Origin: UBA4733 sp036734945
GTDB taxonomy: Bacteria; Chloroflexota; UBA4733
Direction of reading: 5' to 3'
DNA: 64,000 nt
Assembly: GCA_036734945.1 (NCBI GenBank)
Contig: DAIMXP010000003.1
Location: 62,001-126,000 of the forward strand
The position numbers were made by a program, and so were the translations under genes. Below, piece after piece: positions 7,250 through 16,192 of the stretch. The notes below the pieces were generated by a model. It did no database searches, was not told where the DNA came from, and saw only the letters and a list, made by a program, of their open reading frames with translations. Numbering within the stretch: position 1 is the first letter of the stretch; each line of letters opens with the position of its first letter.

Positions 7250-8398
7250 CTATAGCGCCGCCGCGAGCACCGCGTTGGCGAAGCGGGCCTGCCGGGGAGG
7301 AGAGGTCGCCCAGCCCGAACTGAGCGCGCGGTTGGTGAGCAGCACCACCAGGATACCGGTCGCCGGGTCGGCCCAGACGGCGGTACCCGACGCGCCAAGA
7401 TGGCCGAATGTGGCAGGCGAGGTCAGATCGCCGCTGAAGTGCGGCTGGCGCGCCGCCTTGACCTCCCAGCCAAGCCCCCAGGAGATCGACGGCCAGACAT
7501 GGGCACGCATGTCGTCCTGAGGGTGCGCTGGGGCTGGCGGGACCGTCATCTGCGGCGTGGTCATCACACGGCGCGCCGCGCTGCTCAGTGGCCAATCGCC
7601 GGCCTCGGCACTCCAGGCATCCAGAAACGGCTGGGCAAAGGCGGCGACGGCTGCGGCGGTGGCATAAGCGCCGCCCCAGGGGATGCCCAAGCCCCGAAAG
7701 TAGGGCGAGTTGAAGGTCTCGTGCGCGCTGCCCGCATAGTCGGCGTTCCGCACCAGCGCCGCTCGCGACGACTGTGCCTCCGGCAGTGGCAGGTGAATGT
7801 CGTCGAGTCCCCACGGCTGCAAGACACGCTCCCGCAAGGCCTCGGCGTAGGGAACGCCAGTCAGCCGCGCCGCCAGCTCTCCGAGCAGCGCTACTGCCAC
7901 GTTGCTGTAACAGAACTGCTCCCCGGCAGGAAAGCGCGGCGCGGTGCGGAGGCTCTCTTCGACAAAGCGCGCCAATGGCTGACCGTCGGCCCGCAGCGCC
8001 GCGTTCTCAGCCAGGAAGCCGGGCAGACCGGACGTATGCGTGAGCAGGTGGCGCAGCGTGATCCGCTCTGCCTCCGGCCGGCGCATTTCCGGCAGCACCG
8101 TGGCGACCGCCTCATCCAGCGTGATCTGCCCGGCCTCGACCAGCGTCATCACAAGGGTCGCCGTCATTGGCTTGGTGACCGAGGCCAGCGGGAACAGCGT
8201 CTCCGCCGTCACTGGCCTTGCTGTCGAGGGGTCAGCTTCTCCGAGATACCAGGCAGCAACCGCCTCGCCATGGCGAGCGATATAGGCGGCGGCACCAGGC
8301 AGCACGCCGTCGTCTACGTACTGTTGCAACAGCGCGTGCGCCTGGTTGAGACGGGCGGGGTGGAAGCCCGCACCTTCGATGGTTCCGTCACGCATCAT
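7250..8398 (-). CDS. Serine hydrolase, class C beta-lactamase family
   Basis: A 382-residue member of the beta-lactamase/transpeptidase-like family, which includes esterases and D-amino-acid peptidases as well as true lactamases. Visible motifs are S73-V-T-K76 (SxxK nucleophile), CYSNVAV (YxN) and FGHLGASG (HxG, replacing KTG). LRHLLTHTSGLPGF is characteristic of the esterase/PBP-like branch. No signal peptide is apparent, so it is probably cytoplasmic. Start is ATG-ATG at 8398 with GGGGAATA upstream. It ends six bases from the MITE-like repeat and lies 26 bases after the sulfatase stop, so the two may share a transcript. Confidence 0.85.
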   Translation of the reverse strand: MMRDGTIEGAGFHPARLNQAHALLQQYVDDGVLPGAAAYIARHGEAVAAWYLGEADPSTARPVTAETLFPLASVTKPMTATLVMTLVEAGQITLDEAVATVLPEMRRPEAERITLRHLLTHTSGLPGFLAENAALRADGQPLARFVEESLRTAPRFPAGEQFCYSNVAVALLGELAARLTGVPYAEALRERVLQPWGLDDIHLPLPEAQSSRAALVRNADYAGSAHETFNSPYFRGLGIPWGGAYATAAAVAAFAQPFLDAWSAEAGDWPLSSAARRVMTTPQMTVPPAPAHPQDDMRAHVWPSISWGLGWEVKAARQPHFSGDLTSPATFGHLGASGTAVWADPATGILVVLLTNRALSSGWATSPPRQARFANAVLAAAL

Positions 8399-8424
8399 GG
8401 CAATCTATTCCCCTTGATCTGCGC

Positions 8425-9948
8425 TCACGCCCCAGCGATCCTCGGCATGCGTGTCGGCTCGCGCGCAATGTCGGCTTGCATGAATTGCAGCAACAGGTCC
8501 CGCTTGCGGTCGGCATACGCTGGATCGTCCCAGCGATTGCGGATTTCACCAGGATCGTCGACCAGATCGAAGAGTTCGCCATAGGTCGCCTCACGGTAGA
8601 CGGTGATCTTGTAGCGCTGATCCACGTAGGTACGCAGGTGCAGCCGCGTCGGCTGGTGCCGGTTCTCCACAATCGCCCAGGAGCGCACTTTCGTCTCGTC
8701 CGCTGCACCTTCCCAGGCGGCGTGCTGGTCGACGCCTTGCATGATGCCGGGGATTGGGATACCTGCATAGTGCAGGAAGGTCGGCGCGAGGTCAACAAGG
8801 CTCTGCAGCGCGTCGCTCTCCGCCCCGGCCGGCACGACGCCGGGATAGCGCACGATGAAGGGCAGCCGGATCATGTCCTCGTAGTGGAAGGCCCCCTTGG
8901 CGATCAGACCGTGTTGCCCGATGAAGTGGCCGTGGTCGGTGCTGTAGACGACGATAGTGTTCTCGGCCAACCCCAACTCGTCCAACCGGTGGAGAATCCG
9001 CCCGACCTGATCGTCGATGAAGCTGATCATGCCGTAGTAAATGGCGATGTCCTTTTGCAGCTTCTCGCGCTGATGCAGGTGGCTCTGGAAGCCATGCGAA
9101 CCGAACTCTTCCTTCCAGGGCGAGAAGTCGGGCCGCTGCTGCTGCGTCAGGCCGAAGGTCGGCGGGTTGGTGTCGTGCTCACCCGGCGTCAGTTCGCCCG
9201 GCTCCATATCCTCTGCCTTGTACATGGAGGCCCAGGGCTCGCTGACGAGATAGGGTGGGTGAGGGTCATGGAAGCTGGCCCAGCAGAAGAAGGGAGTGTC
9301 GGTGGCGGCGCTCTCTGCAATCTGGGCGATCGTCCGCTCTCCCGTCCAGGTAGTGTAGTGGAACTGCTCCGGCAGGTCCCAGTGGTGCTGGCGCCGGGGC
9401 GCGTTCCGTTTCTCTTCGGGACTGACCGGCTGGAAGTAGTCGCGCCAGTTCGTTAGGCCGTGTTCTTCCATCCAGATGGCGTAGTGCTGGCCGACATGAC
9501 TCTCGTCGGCGTGGTTGCGCGCCAGCTCAATGTGATCGAAGCCGTACCAGGGACCACCAAAGCCGCGCCAGAAGTCGAGGTCACGCACCGTTGGCTGCGC
9601 CTCCAACGACTCGCTGCCAGGGCGAGACGCCGTTGGCTGGAAGTGCGCTTTGCCGATCAGGGAGGTGTGGTAGCCGTTGGCAGACAGCGCCTCGCCCACG
9701 GTCGGCACATCCTCCGGCAGCTTGACGCCAATAGTCCAGCAACCGTGCAGCGATGGATACTGCCCGGTGATGATACTGGCCCGCGTTGGAGAGCAGACGG
9801 GGTTGGGGCAGTAGGCGCGCGTAAAGCGCGTCCCCTCCCGGCAAAGGCGGTCCAGCGACGGCGTCGAAATGCGGGGGTTACTGACGCCAAGCGTATCCCA
9901 GTGCTGTTGATCGGACGTGATGAGCAGGATGTTGGGGCAAGTAGTCAA
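8425..9948 (-). CDS. Sulfatase (type I, formylglycine-dependent)
   Basis: A 507-residue arylsulfatase/sulfatase hydrolysing sulfate esters. The N-terminus has the metal-binding start PNILLITSDQQHWDTLG, and the signature C52-S-P-T-R56 marks the cysteine converted to formylglycine; ASIITGQYP follows. A second metal cluster is near VYSTDHGHFIGQHGLIAKG. No signal peptide is present, so it is likely cytoplasmic and acts on imported sulfated sugars. The start is TTG (complement of 9946-9948) with GGAG upstream. A formylglycine-generating enzyme must be elsewhere. Confidence 0.9.
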   Translation of the reverse strand: MTTCPNILLITSDQQHWDTLGVSNPRISTPSLDRLCREGTRFTRAYCPNPVCSPTRASIITGQYPSLHGCWTIGVKLPEDVPTVGEALSANGYHTSLIGKAHFQPTASRPGSESLEAQPTVRDLDFWRGFGGPWYGFDHIELARNHADESHVGQHYAIWMEEHGLTNWRDYFQPVSPEEKRNAPRRQHHWDLPEQFHYTTWTGERTIAQIAESAATDTPFFCWASFHDPHPPYLVSEPWASMYKAEDMEPGELTPGEHDTNPPTFGLTQQQRPDFSPWKEEFGSHGFQSHLHQREKLQKDIAIYYGMISFIDDQVGRILHRLDELGLAENTIVVYSTDHGHFIGQHGLIAKGAFHYEDMIRLPFIVRYPGVVPAGAESDALQSLVDLAPTFLHYAGIPIPGIMQGVDQHAAWEGAADETKVRSWAIVENRHQPTRLHLRTYVDQRYKITVYREATYGELFDLVDDPGEIRNRWDDPAYADRKRDLLLQFMQADIAREPTRMPRIAGA

Positions 9949-10063
9949 GCGTTGTTCTCCATTGCTACCAGCGACGCCGTGCTGCGCCGCGGACTAACCA
10001 GAGTGTAGCGCGCGAGGGGGATCGACCCAACAGGATAGAACACGGCGGGCATGGAGATGAAGG

Positions 10064-10090
10064 ATGATATCGAATGATATGCTATGATCA
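10064..10090 (+). repeat. Three iterons at 10-bp spacing over the antitoxin start
   Basis: ATGATAT at 10064-10070 and 10074-10080, plus ATGATCA at 10084-10090, fall at exactly 10-base intervals, one helical turn, and reach the first possible start codon. This is the form of an autoregulatory operator for the HTH antitoxin. Confidence 0.55.
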
Positions 10091-10455
10091 TCGGCATGGA
10101 TGAACAGATTGGGGGTATGGTAGTGGCTATCGATCTGCTAACCGTCCACGAGACGGCGCAACTGCTCAGAGTTTCGCCACTGACGATCCGTCGCTATGTG
10201 GCGGATGGCCGCCTAGCAGCAGTGAAGGTTGGTCGCGGTGTGCGCATCCAGCGAGAGGCAGTAGCGCAACTGCTGGAACCCGTGATGGCGGGCGCGTCAG
10301 AATCGGAAGAGCATGCGCTGTCCGCCGAGGGGCGATTTAGCCATACAGACAGCCTTTGGAATATCGTCGGCATTGCGGAGTCAGATGGTCCGGGTGATGT
10401 TTCCGCCGATAAGCACAAATATCTGGCAGATGCCTACGGCGCCCACCAGCAATGA
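10084..10455 (+). CDS. Excisionase-like HTH antitoxin (VapB-equivalent)
   Basis: A 123-residue protein with a MerR/excisionase-type winged helix: LLTVHETAQLLRVSPLTIRRYV, then the wing VKVGRGVRIQREAV. The C-terminal half is acidic and probably binds the toxin. Its stop overlaps the toxin start by four bases (ATGA), the usual antitoxin-toxin coupling. The ATG at 10096 is an alternative start. In place of the common AbrB or ribbon-helix-helix antitoxin, this PIN module uses an excisionase-like DNA binder. Confidence 0.75.
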   Translation: MIIGMDEQIGGMVVAIDLLTVHETAQLLRVSPLTIRRYVADGRLAAVKVGRGVRIQREAVAQLLEPVMAGASESEEHALSAEGRFSHTDSLWNIVGIAESDGPGDVSADKHKYLADAYGAHQQ

Positions 10456-10898
10456 GGTTGCGCCGCCTCTACGCTTCCAATCACGGCCATGCCTTTGTGG
10501 ATACCTCCGCCTACTACGCGCTTGCTGATCGTCGGGAGGGCAACCACGCCACCGCACGGGCCATCGCCGCGCAACTGGCAGACGAGCGATACATGCTCTA
10601 TACGACCAACTTGATCCTCGCCGAGACGCACGCGTTGGTGCTGGCTCGGCTCGGACCGAGCATCGCCCTACGGGTGCTTCAGGAAATCGATAACAGCGAA
10701 ATCCGGGTAGTTCGCCCAGATGACGCGGACGAGCGGGGCGGGCGTGCCATCCTGGTCCGGTATGCCGACAAGACGTTCTCGCTGACGGACGCCATCAGCT
10801 TTGCGGCCATGGACCGGCTGGTCATCGTCGACGCCTTCACCTTCGATCAGCACTTTGCTCAATATGGCAAGCGGATGCTCGCGACGCCACCGGGCTGA
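10452..10898 (+). CDS. PIN-domain ribonuclease toxin (VapC-like)
   Basis: A 148-residue PIN-domain protein, a metal-dependent RNase expected to cleave tRNA or other RNA. Acidic residues are placed as in VapC: FVDTSAYYALAD at the start, a Glu in NLILAETHAL, and Asp in FSLTDAISFAAM, with a final Asp in VDAFTFDQHF. Translation is coupled to the antitoxin by the ATGA overlap at 10452. Confidence 0.85.
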   Translation: MRLRRLYASNHGHAFVDTSAYYALADRREGNHATARAIAAQLADERYMLYTTNLILAETHALVLARLGPSIALRVLQEIDNSEIRVVRPDDADERGGRAILVRYADKTFSLTDAISFAAMDRLVIVDAFTFDQHFAQYGKRMLATPPG

Positions 10899-10911
10899 CG
10901 CCGCGGGTACC

Positions 10912-11955
10912 ATGGCGGCTATGGATATTCGTGAGCGTGTTCGTCTTACATCGCTGGCCAGTTGCGCCGGTTGAGCGTCGAAACTGGGCCCTGAGGCCCT
11001 GGCGCAGGTGCTGCGCCCTTTGACCCTCCACCACCACCCCGACCTGCTGGTCGGGCTGCATACTGCCGACGATGCCGCCGTGTTCCGGCTTGACGGCGAG
11101 CGCGCCCTGGTACAGACGCTGGACTTCTTTCCGCCGGTGGTGGACGATCCCTACGACTTTGGCCGGGTCGCCGCTGCCAACGCCATGAGCGATGTCTTCG
11201 CCATGGGCGGCGAGGTGCTGCTGGCGCTCAACGTGGCGGCCTTCCCCGATAACCTGCCGCTGGAAATCCTGACTCGCATCTTTGAAGGCGGCGCGGCGAT
11301 GGTGGCGCAGGCAGGCGGCGTCATCGCCGGCGGCCACACCGTGAGCGACCGCGAGCCGAAGTACGGTCTCTGCGTCACCGGGATGGTCCGGCCGGACGCC
11401 ATCATGCGCAAGGGCGGCGCACAACCAGGGGATCGCCTGCTGCTGACGAAGCCGCTCGGCACGGGGGTGATCACGACGGCGTTACGCAGCGACGCGGCCG
11501 GCGAGGCCGACGTGGCAGCGGCCGTAGCCTCCATGACCACACTCAATCAGGCCGCGGCGCGCGCCGCCCTTGCCGCCAGCGCCCACGCCTGCACCGACAT
11601 CACCGGCTTCGGGCTGGTCGGGCACGCGCAGGAGATGGCGCTGGCCGGGAGCGTTGGCCTCCGCCTCTCGCTTGGCAGGCTGCCACTGCTCCCCGGCGCA
11701 CGGCGCTACGCGGAAGGAGGCTACATTCCCGGTGGCCTCGGCCGTAATCACGACTTTTTCGGCCCTCAGGTCAGCACCGGGGCCGGCCTCGACCCGCTAC
11801 TGCTCGACCTCGTCTACGACCCGGAAACCTCCGGCGGCCTGCTGCTGGCGGTCGCGCCGGAGCAGGTTGCAGCGTTCATGGACATGCTGCTGCCCCAGCC
11901 CTGTTGGGAAGTCGGCGAGGTGACGGTGGGGCGCGGCGTGACGCTGGTCGCATAG
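10912..11955 (+). CDS. selD: Selenide, water dikinase SelD with predicted selenocysteine
   Basis: Makes selenophosphate from selenide and ATP for selenocysteine and selenouridine synthesis. The continuous reading frame from ATG 10912 is interrupted only by TGA 10972-10974 (codon 21). It lies in SLASCAG-U-ASKLGPEAL, exactly where SelD proteins carry their catalytic Cys or Sec, so I read it as selenocysteine. Downstream the family regions LHTADDAAVF, NAMSDVFAMGG and IAGGHTV are intact. The product is 347 residues, normal for SelD. ATG 10921 is an alternative start. It follows the toxin stop by 13 bases. Confidence 0.88.
10972..11002 (+). promoter_or_regulatory. Candidate bacterial SECIS element in selD
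   Basis: Just after the in-frame TGA, GGGCC (10986-10990) pairs with GGCCC (10995-10999) around a CTGA loop whose G lies about 19 bases from the TGA. This is the spacing and small-hairpin form of bacterial SECIS elements read by SelB. The stem is short, so it is a candidate only. Confidence 0.5.
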
Positions 11956-11964
11956 GTGTGAATG

Positions 11965-12181
11965 GTTGGGGACCTCACCCGCTCGCTGAGGCTCGCACCC
12001 TCTCCTGGACGGAGAGGGTTGGGGCGGACCGGCTGACTGGGCAATGATCGTTCTTCCTTCGGTCACCCACGCTGCTCATGGGCGAGCGGAAGGAGGACTG
12101 TTACCCAACCGCGCACACTTCCCCGTACCCTCTCCGTCCAGGAGAGGGTACGAGCCTCAGCGAGCGGGTGAGGTCCCCAAC
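11965..12181. repeat. Paired 55-bp palindromic repeats (inverted copies)
   Basis: 11965-12019 and 12127-12181 are reverse complements with one mismatch. Each arm itself contains a 9-bp hairpin (ACCCTCTCC/GGAGAGGGT). They lie between the convergent selD and ankyrin genes and could act as a bidirectional terminator. The right arm supplies the stop and last residues of the ankyrin protein. The same hairpin family occurs at 45873-45974. Confidence 0.85.
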
Positions 12182-13701
12182 ACACCATGCCGGCGCAGCA
12201 CTTCGACCACCGCCGGGCTGCCCCCCGCCTGCTCCGGCAGTTTCGCGCCGGCAGCGATCAGGCGCTCCGCGCAGGCCGGGTAGTCGCCGGTCCGGTTGCG
12301 GAAGTTGACCGAGCCCCAGATGCACGCTCCCAGCGGTGCGCCACCAAACTGGTTGGTGACGTCGACTGAGGCGTGGTGGTCGAGCAACAGATCGACCATC
12401 GCCAGGCGCCCCATTATCGCGGCGCGGTCCAGCGGGGTAGCGTCTTCGTACCCGCGCGTATTCACATCAAACCCTGCCTGCAACATCAGGCGCACCGCTT
12501 CGACACGGTTGTCTCTGGCGGCATCACAGATGACGCGCTGATCCTGCGCCGACAGCGAGTGAACCATGTCGGGGTACGCACCAAGCAGGTCCCGCACCGT
12601 GTCACCAGCCGCCTGCCAGCAGGCCAGCAGCAAGCGCTCGCTCAGCGTGCTGTGCTGGAGAAGCAATGCGACGATGGCCTGGTGGCCCAACTCCGCCGCC
12701 AGGTGCAAGGGCCGGGTATGGCCGCCGATCACGTACAGGTAGATGTGGCCGCCCTCCGATCCCGGAGCGACGAACTCGCCTTGACCGATGCGCGACTGGA
12801 GGCAGTCAGGGTTGGCAGTGAGCACTTTCTCCACCAGCGCGACGTCGCCCAGCATGATGGCCATGAAGATGTCTGGCCGGGCGCCGCGCCGCAGCAGACG
12901 GCGGCACTTCTCCGGCTCCTTGACGGCATACTGTGCTGGCGTGCTGCCGTGATCGAGGTCGCGGGCGTCGATGTCGGCGCCCTGGTCGAGCAGGAAGTCG
13001 ATGATCTCCGGCGTCCGGGCCAGGTGCAACGGTCGCTGGCCATCGCCGCCCCTGGCGTTCACCAGCGCGGGATCCGCCGCGACGAGTTGCCGCAGGCGGT
13101 CGAGCATGCCCAGACTGGCGGCGGCGTGGACATCGACGACGGCGCCGCGCTGGATGAGGTAGGCTGCCGTCTCTGGATCGGCGCCCTCCAGGATGCCAAA
13201 GCCCCCGGCCCACCAATCGCTCTTCAGATTGAGGTCGGCCCCGTGGGCTAGCAGCAGATCGACGAGCTCCCGGTTCCGCCGCACCACGCTGATCGCGCGC
13301 GAGCCAAAGGCGAAGAGCGGGTCGTTGATCCTGGCGACCAGCCCCGGGTGCTGCACGAGCAGCGCTTTGATCTGGTCCACATCAGCGCTGCGGAAGGCCA
13401 GTTTGACTTGCGCCAGCAATTCCTCACCGATACCCTCCTCCCTGGTTGGTTTCCGGGCGACGAGCGTTCGCTGCAGCTTCGGCCAACTGGCGAAGCCGTA
13501 TTCGCGGCCGATGATCAACTGCGCCTCGGCTAACTTGAAGCCACCTGGGCTGGCTGCACCCGTATCACCGGACAGGCGGGGCAGGTACGGTTTGGCACGC
13601 TCCAGAGCAAGAGTTTCTCCGGCTTTGAGACCTTTCAGCAGGTCTTTGGCCTGACGCCGAAGGTGTTCCAGGTTGGCGTTGGCGGGCAGGTGTACGGTCA
13701 T
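12157..13701 (-). CDS. Ankyrin-repeat protein
   Basis: A 514-residue protein with an N-terminal all-helical segment (LEHLRRQAKDLLKGLKAG; GREYGFASWPKLQR), a head found on many bacterial ankyrin proteins. About ten ankyrin repeats follow, recognisable as ELVDLLLAHGADLNLK, IDFLLDQGADIDARD, HLAAELGHQAIVALLLQ and MVDLLLDHHASVDVTNQ. No signal peptide or catalytic domain is seen, so a protein-protein interaction role is likely. Start ATG 13701 has AAGAAGGT upstream. The last few residues (about GVLGTSPAR) lie in the palindromic repeat 12127-12181, suggesting the 3' end was overwritten by it. Confidence 0.85.
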   Translation of the reverse strand: MTVHLPANANLEHLRRQAKDLLKGLKAGETLALERAKPYLPRLSGDTGAASPGGFKLAEAQLIIGREYGFASWPKLQRTLVARKPTREEGIGEELLAQVKLAFRSADVDQIKALLVQHPGLVARINDPLFAFGSRAISVVRRNRELVDLLLAHGADLNLKSDWWAGGFGILEGADPETAAYLIQRGAVVDVHAAASLGMLDRLRQLVAADPALVNARGGDGQRPLHLARTPEIIDFLLDQGADIDARDLDHGSTPAQYAVKEPEKCRRLLRRGARPDIFMAIMLGDVALVEKVLTANPDCLQSRIGQGEFVAPGSEGGHIYLYVIGGHTRPLHLAAELGHQAIVALLLQHSTLSERLLLACWQAAGDTVRDLLGAYPDMVHSLSAQDQRVICDAARDNRVEAVRLMLQAGFDVNTRGYEDATPLDRAAIMGRLAMVDLLLDHHASVDVTNQFGGAPLGACIWGSVNFRNRTGDYPACAERLIAAGAKLPEQAGGSPAVVEVLRRHGVLGTSPAR

Positions 13702-13962
13702 GCTGACCTTCTTTCCGTAACGCCTGCTGTCCGCGCGGCCAGGCAGAAAGAAGGTGGCTGCCACAATGGCGTTAGCGAGGGTGGGCTCGGCCCTTCCCGC
13801 GGACACGGACGCGCCCGCAGCGCGCTGTCGTGACTGTACCACGCCGCCCGTTGGCGGGCAACAGCGGTGGCATACACTGGGAAAATATGGCTGTCGCCAT
13901 CCGTCCCGTACAATGCTCCACACCGGCAATGGCTGCTGGGGAAGGGATGAGGTGCGGGGCCT

Positions 13963-15198
13963 ATGCGTGACGTGGTCGTGACCGGGCTGGGTATGGTCTC
14001 ACCGGTGGGGCTCGATGTCGCGGAAACCTGGGGCGCGATTCTGGCCGGAACATCCGGTCTGGCTCCTATCACGCGCTTCGACCCGGCCGGCTTTGACACG
14101 CGATTCGCCGCCGAGGTCAAGCAGTTCGATCCGCTCGTCGCCATGGACCGCAAGCTGGCCCACCGCTGCGACCGCTTCGTTCAATATGCCGTCGTGGCCG
14201 CCCGGCAGGCGGTAACAGATGCCGGCCTCACCATCGACGAGCACAACCGCCAGCGCGTCGGCGTGCTGATCGGTACCGGCATCGGCGGCCTGGAAACGCT
14301 GCAAACAGCGGTCACTACGCTCAACGCGCGCGGACCGCAACGCGTCTCCCCTTTCGCGGTCCCGATGTTCATCCCCGATATGGCTTCCGGGCAAGTCGCC
14401 ATCCTGCTCGGTACCGCCGGTCCCAACTTCGCCACCGTCTCCGCCTGCTCCTCTTCAGCGCATGCGCTGGGTGAAGCAGCGGAGATCATCCGGCGCGGAC
14501 AGGCCGACGTGATGATCTCCGGGGGCAGCGAATCGCCCGTGGTTGCCGTTGCCGTTGCCGCCTTCAACTCGATGCACGCCCTGTCAACGCGCAACGACGA
14601 TATGGCGACGGCGTCGCGGCCCTTCGACGCCACGCGCGACGGCTTTGTGCTCGGTGAGGGGGCGGCGGTGCTGGTGCTGGAAGCTGCCCAGCACGCCCGC
14701 GCCCGCGGCGCGCAGATCCTCGGCACGCTGGCCGGCTACGGCTCGACCGACGACGCGCACCACATCACCTCGCCGGCCCCAGGCGGCCGCGGCGCGGCAG
14801 CGGCAATGCGCCAGGCGCTCTGCCAAGCCGGCCTTGCTCCTACCGACGTGCAATATGTCAATGCCCACGGCACCGGCACCGATCAGAACGACCGGGCGGA
14901 AACGGAAGCGATTAAGGACGTGTTCGGGGAGCACGCCTACCGCCTGGCAGTAAGTTCCACCAAATCGATGGTCGGGCACACGCTCGGTGCAGCAGGGGCA
15001 CTGGAGGCGTCGTTCTGCCTCCTGGCCATGCGTGACGGCATGCTGCCGCCGACGATCAACCTGCAGCAGCCCGATCCCGACTGCGACCTGGACTACGTGC
15101 CCAACACTGCGCGCCGCCAGGCGGTGCGCGTGACCATGAGTAACTCCTTCGGCTTCGGCGGCCACAACGTCAGCCTGCTCTTCACGACGAGTGAGTGA
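13963..15198 (+). CDS. fabF: 3-oxoacyl-[acyl-carrier-protein] synthase II
   Basis: Extends acyl-ACP by malonyl-ACP condensation in fatty-acid synthesis. The 411-residue thiolase-fold enzyme has the triad of the family: C162 in TVSACSSSAHALG, His in NAHGTGTDQNDR (about residue 303) and His in KSMVGHTLGAAG (about 338); the C-terminal SNSFGFGGHN is intact. Its stop overlaps the rnc start by eight bases, a conserved fabF-rnc arrangement in many bacteria. No acpP precedes it here. Confidence 0.95.
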   Translation: MRDVVVTGLGMVSPVGLDVAETWGAILAGTSGLAPITRFDPAGFDTRFAAEVKQFDPLVAMDRKLAHRCDRFVQYAVVAARQAVTDAGLTIDEHNRQRVGVLIGTGIGGLETLQTAVTTLNARGPQRVSPFAVPMFIPDMASGQVAILLGTAGPNFATVSACSSSAHALGEAAEIIRRGQADVMISGGSESPVVAVAVAAFNSMHALSTRNDDMATASRPFDATRDGFVLGEGAAVLVLEAAQHARARGAQILGTLAGYGSTDDAHHITSPAPGGRGAAAAMRQALCQAGLAPTDVQYVNAHGTGTDQNDRAETEAIKDVFGEHAYRLAVSSTKSMVGHTLGAAGALEASFCLLAMRDGMLPPTINLQQPDPDCDLDYVPNTARRQAVRVTMSNSFGFGGHNVSLLFTTSE

Positions 15199-15865
15199 CG
15201 GCCAGTCCGCCGCCGAACTGCTGGGGCTCCGCCTCTCCCAGCCGGAGTTGTTGCGCCAGGCCCTGACTGTAGCGACGGCCCGCAGTGGTGGCCTCGACCC
15301 GCTGGTGCGCGCCAAAGAGCGCCTGGAGTACCTGGGCGACGTGGTCATCGCCTTTCTCGTCTCCGATTACCTCTACCGGGCGCTGCCGGACGCCTCAGAA
15401 GGCGTGCTCAGCGCCCTACGCGCAGCCACCGTATCCGCGCCGGCCCTGGCCGCCATCGCCGAGGACATCGGCGTGCCGGAAGCCCTACACCTTGCCCCCC
15501 GCCGCACGGAACGCGGCCGCACCCGCCTGCTGGCCTCCACGCTGGAAGCGCTGGTCGGCGCGCTCTATTGCGACGCCGGCCTGACCGCTGCCGACGATTG
15601 GATCGGTCCCTGCCTGGTCGCTGCCATCAACGACCTGCAAGCACGCGGCTATCTGCCGCCCAAGACACGCCTGCAAGAACGCACCCAACACGGCGGGCGC
15701 GGCACCCCCCACTACCGGGTGGTTGCTATCAGCGGCGCCCAACACGAGCGCACCTACGACGTCGAGGTGCTGGTAGAGGGCCACACGCTCGGCCACGGCC
15801 GGGGGCCGTCGCGCCGGGTAGCCGAGCAGGAAGCTGCCGCGGAGGCGCTGGAGGGGCTGGGCTAA
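15191..15865 (+). CDS. rnc: Ribonuclease III (one catalytic Asp replaced)
   Basis: Double-stranded-RNA endonuclease of rRNA processing and mRNA decay. The 224 residues comprise an N-terminal RNase III domain and a C-terminal dsRNA-binding domain (RTQHGGRGTPHYRVV to EQEAAAEALEGL). The signature KERLEYLGD keeps E43, E46 and D50. The second catalytic strand reads LLASTLEALVGALY, so the position of E. coli D114 is Ser116 while E119 (E117) is kept. The usual HxS motif near residue 30 is also missing. Start is GTG 15191, overlapping the fabF stop. Activity may be reduced or metal use changed. Confidence 0.85.
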   Translation: MSDGQSAAELLGLRLSQPELLRQALTVATARSGGLDPLVRAKERLEYLGDVVIAFLVSDYLYRALPDASEGVLSALRAATVSAPALAAIAEDIGVPEALHLAPRRTERGRTRLLASTLEALVGALYCDAGLTAADDWIGPCLVAAINDLQARGYLPPKTRLQERTQHGGRGTPHYRVVAISGAQHERTYDVEVLVEGHTLGHGRGPSRRVAEQEAAAEALEGLG

Positions 15866-15979
15866 TGACTGTATCTTTGTGTCCAGCCCGCCGAGGAGGC
15901 CCTCAGCCCGCTGGACAACCAGTGGAGATCGCGGTACTACACAGGTACGTATGTTGTACATCGAGAAAGGGGTACAGAG

Positions 15980-16192
15980 ATGAGAGCATTACTGGCCAGC
16001 GTCAAGCCCAAGGACAAGGTCCGCTCCTACACGGGGAACGACGACGTAACAGTTCGGTCCACATCTTCCGCTCTCAGTCAAGTGTTCGGATCTGTAGAGC
16101 CGGCGGCTCCCACCGAGGCTTTCAAGGCGCTGGAGCAGTCGGCGCGAGAGGAGCATGCCGAGCGCCAGGTGCGCCGACTACAAGAACGGTGA
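15980..16192 (+). pseudogene. Truncated AbrB-type antitoxin remnant
   Basis: A 70-residue reading frame with an excellent ribosome-binding site (AGAAAGGGG). The C-terminal half (QVFGSVEPAAPTEAFKAL, then REEHAERQVRRL) resembles the toxin-binding tail of AbrB/VapB antitoxins. The N-terminal half lacks a recognisable swapped-hairpin DNA-binding fold, suggesting an internal deletion. Its stop overlaps a GTG that opens a truncated PIN domain, keeping the antitoxin-toxin coupling. The assignment rests on pattern and context. Confidence 0.45.

Noticed and set aside
7400..9456. Long plus-strand frames opposite the serine hydrolase and sulfatase
   Set aside because: Minus-strand genes carry SxxK and CSPTR motifs; the plus frames carry none.
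10972..10974. selD as a nonsense pseudogene
   Set aside because: The TGA is exactly at the known Cys/Sec position, the frame is intact on both sides and a hairpin follows.
12373..13251. 292-codon frame opposite the ankyrin gene
   Set aside because: Antisense shadow of ankyrin repeats.
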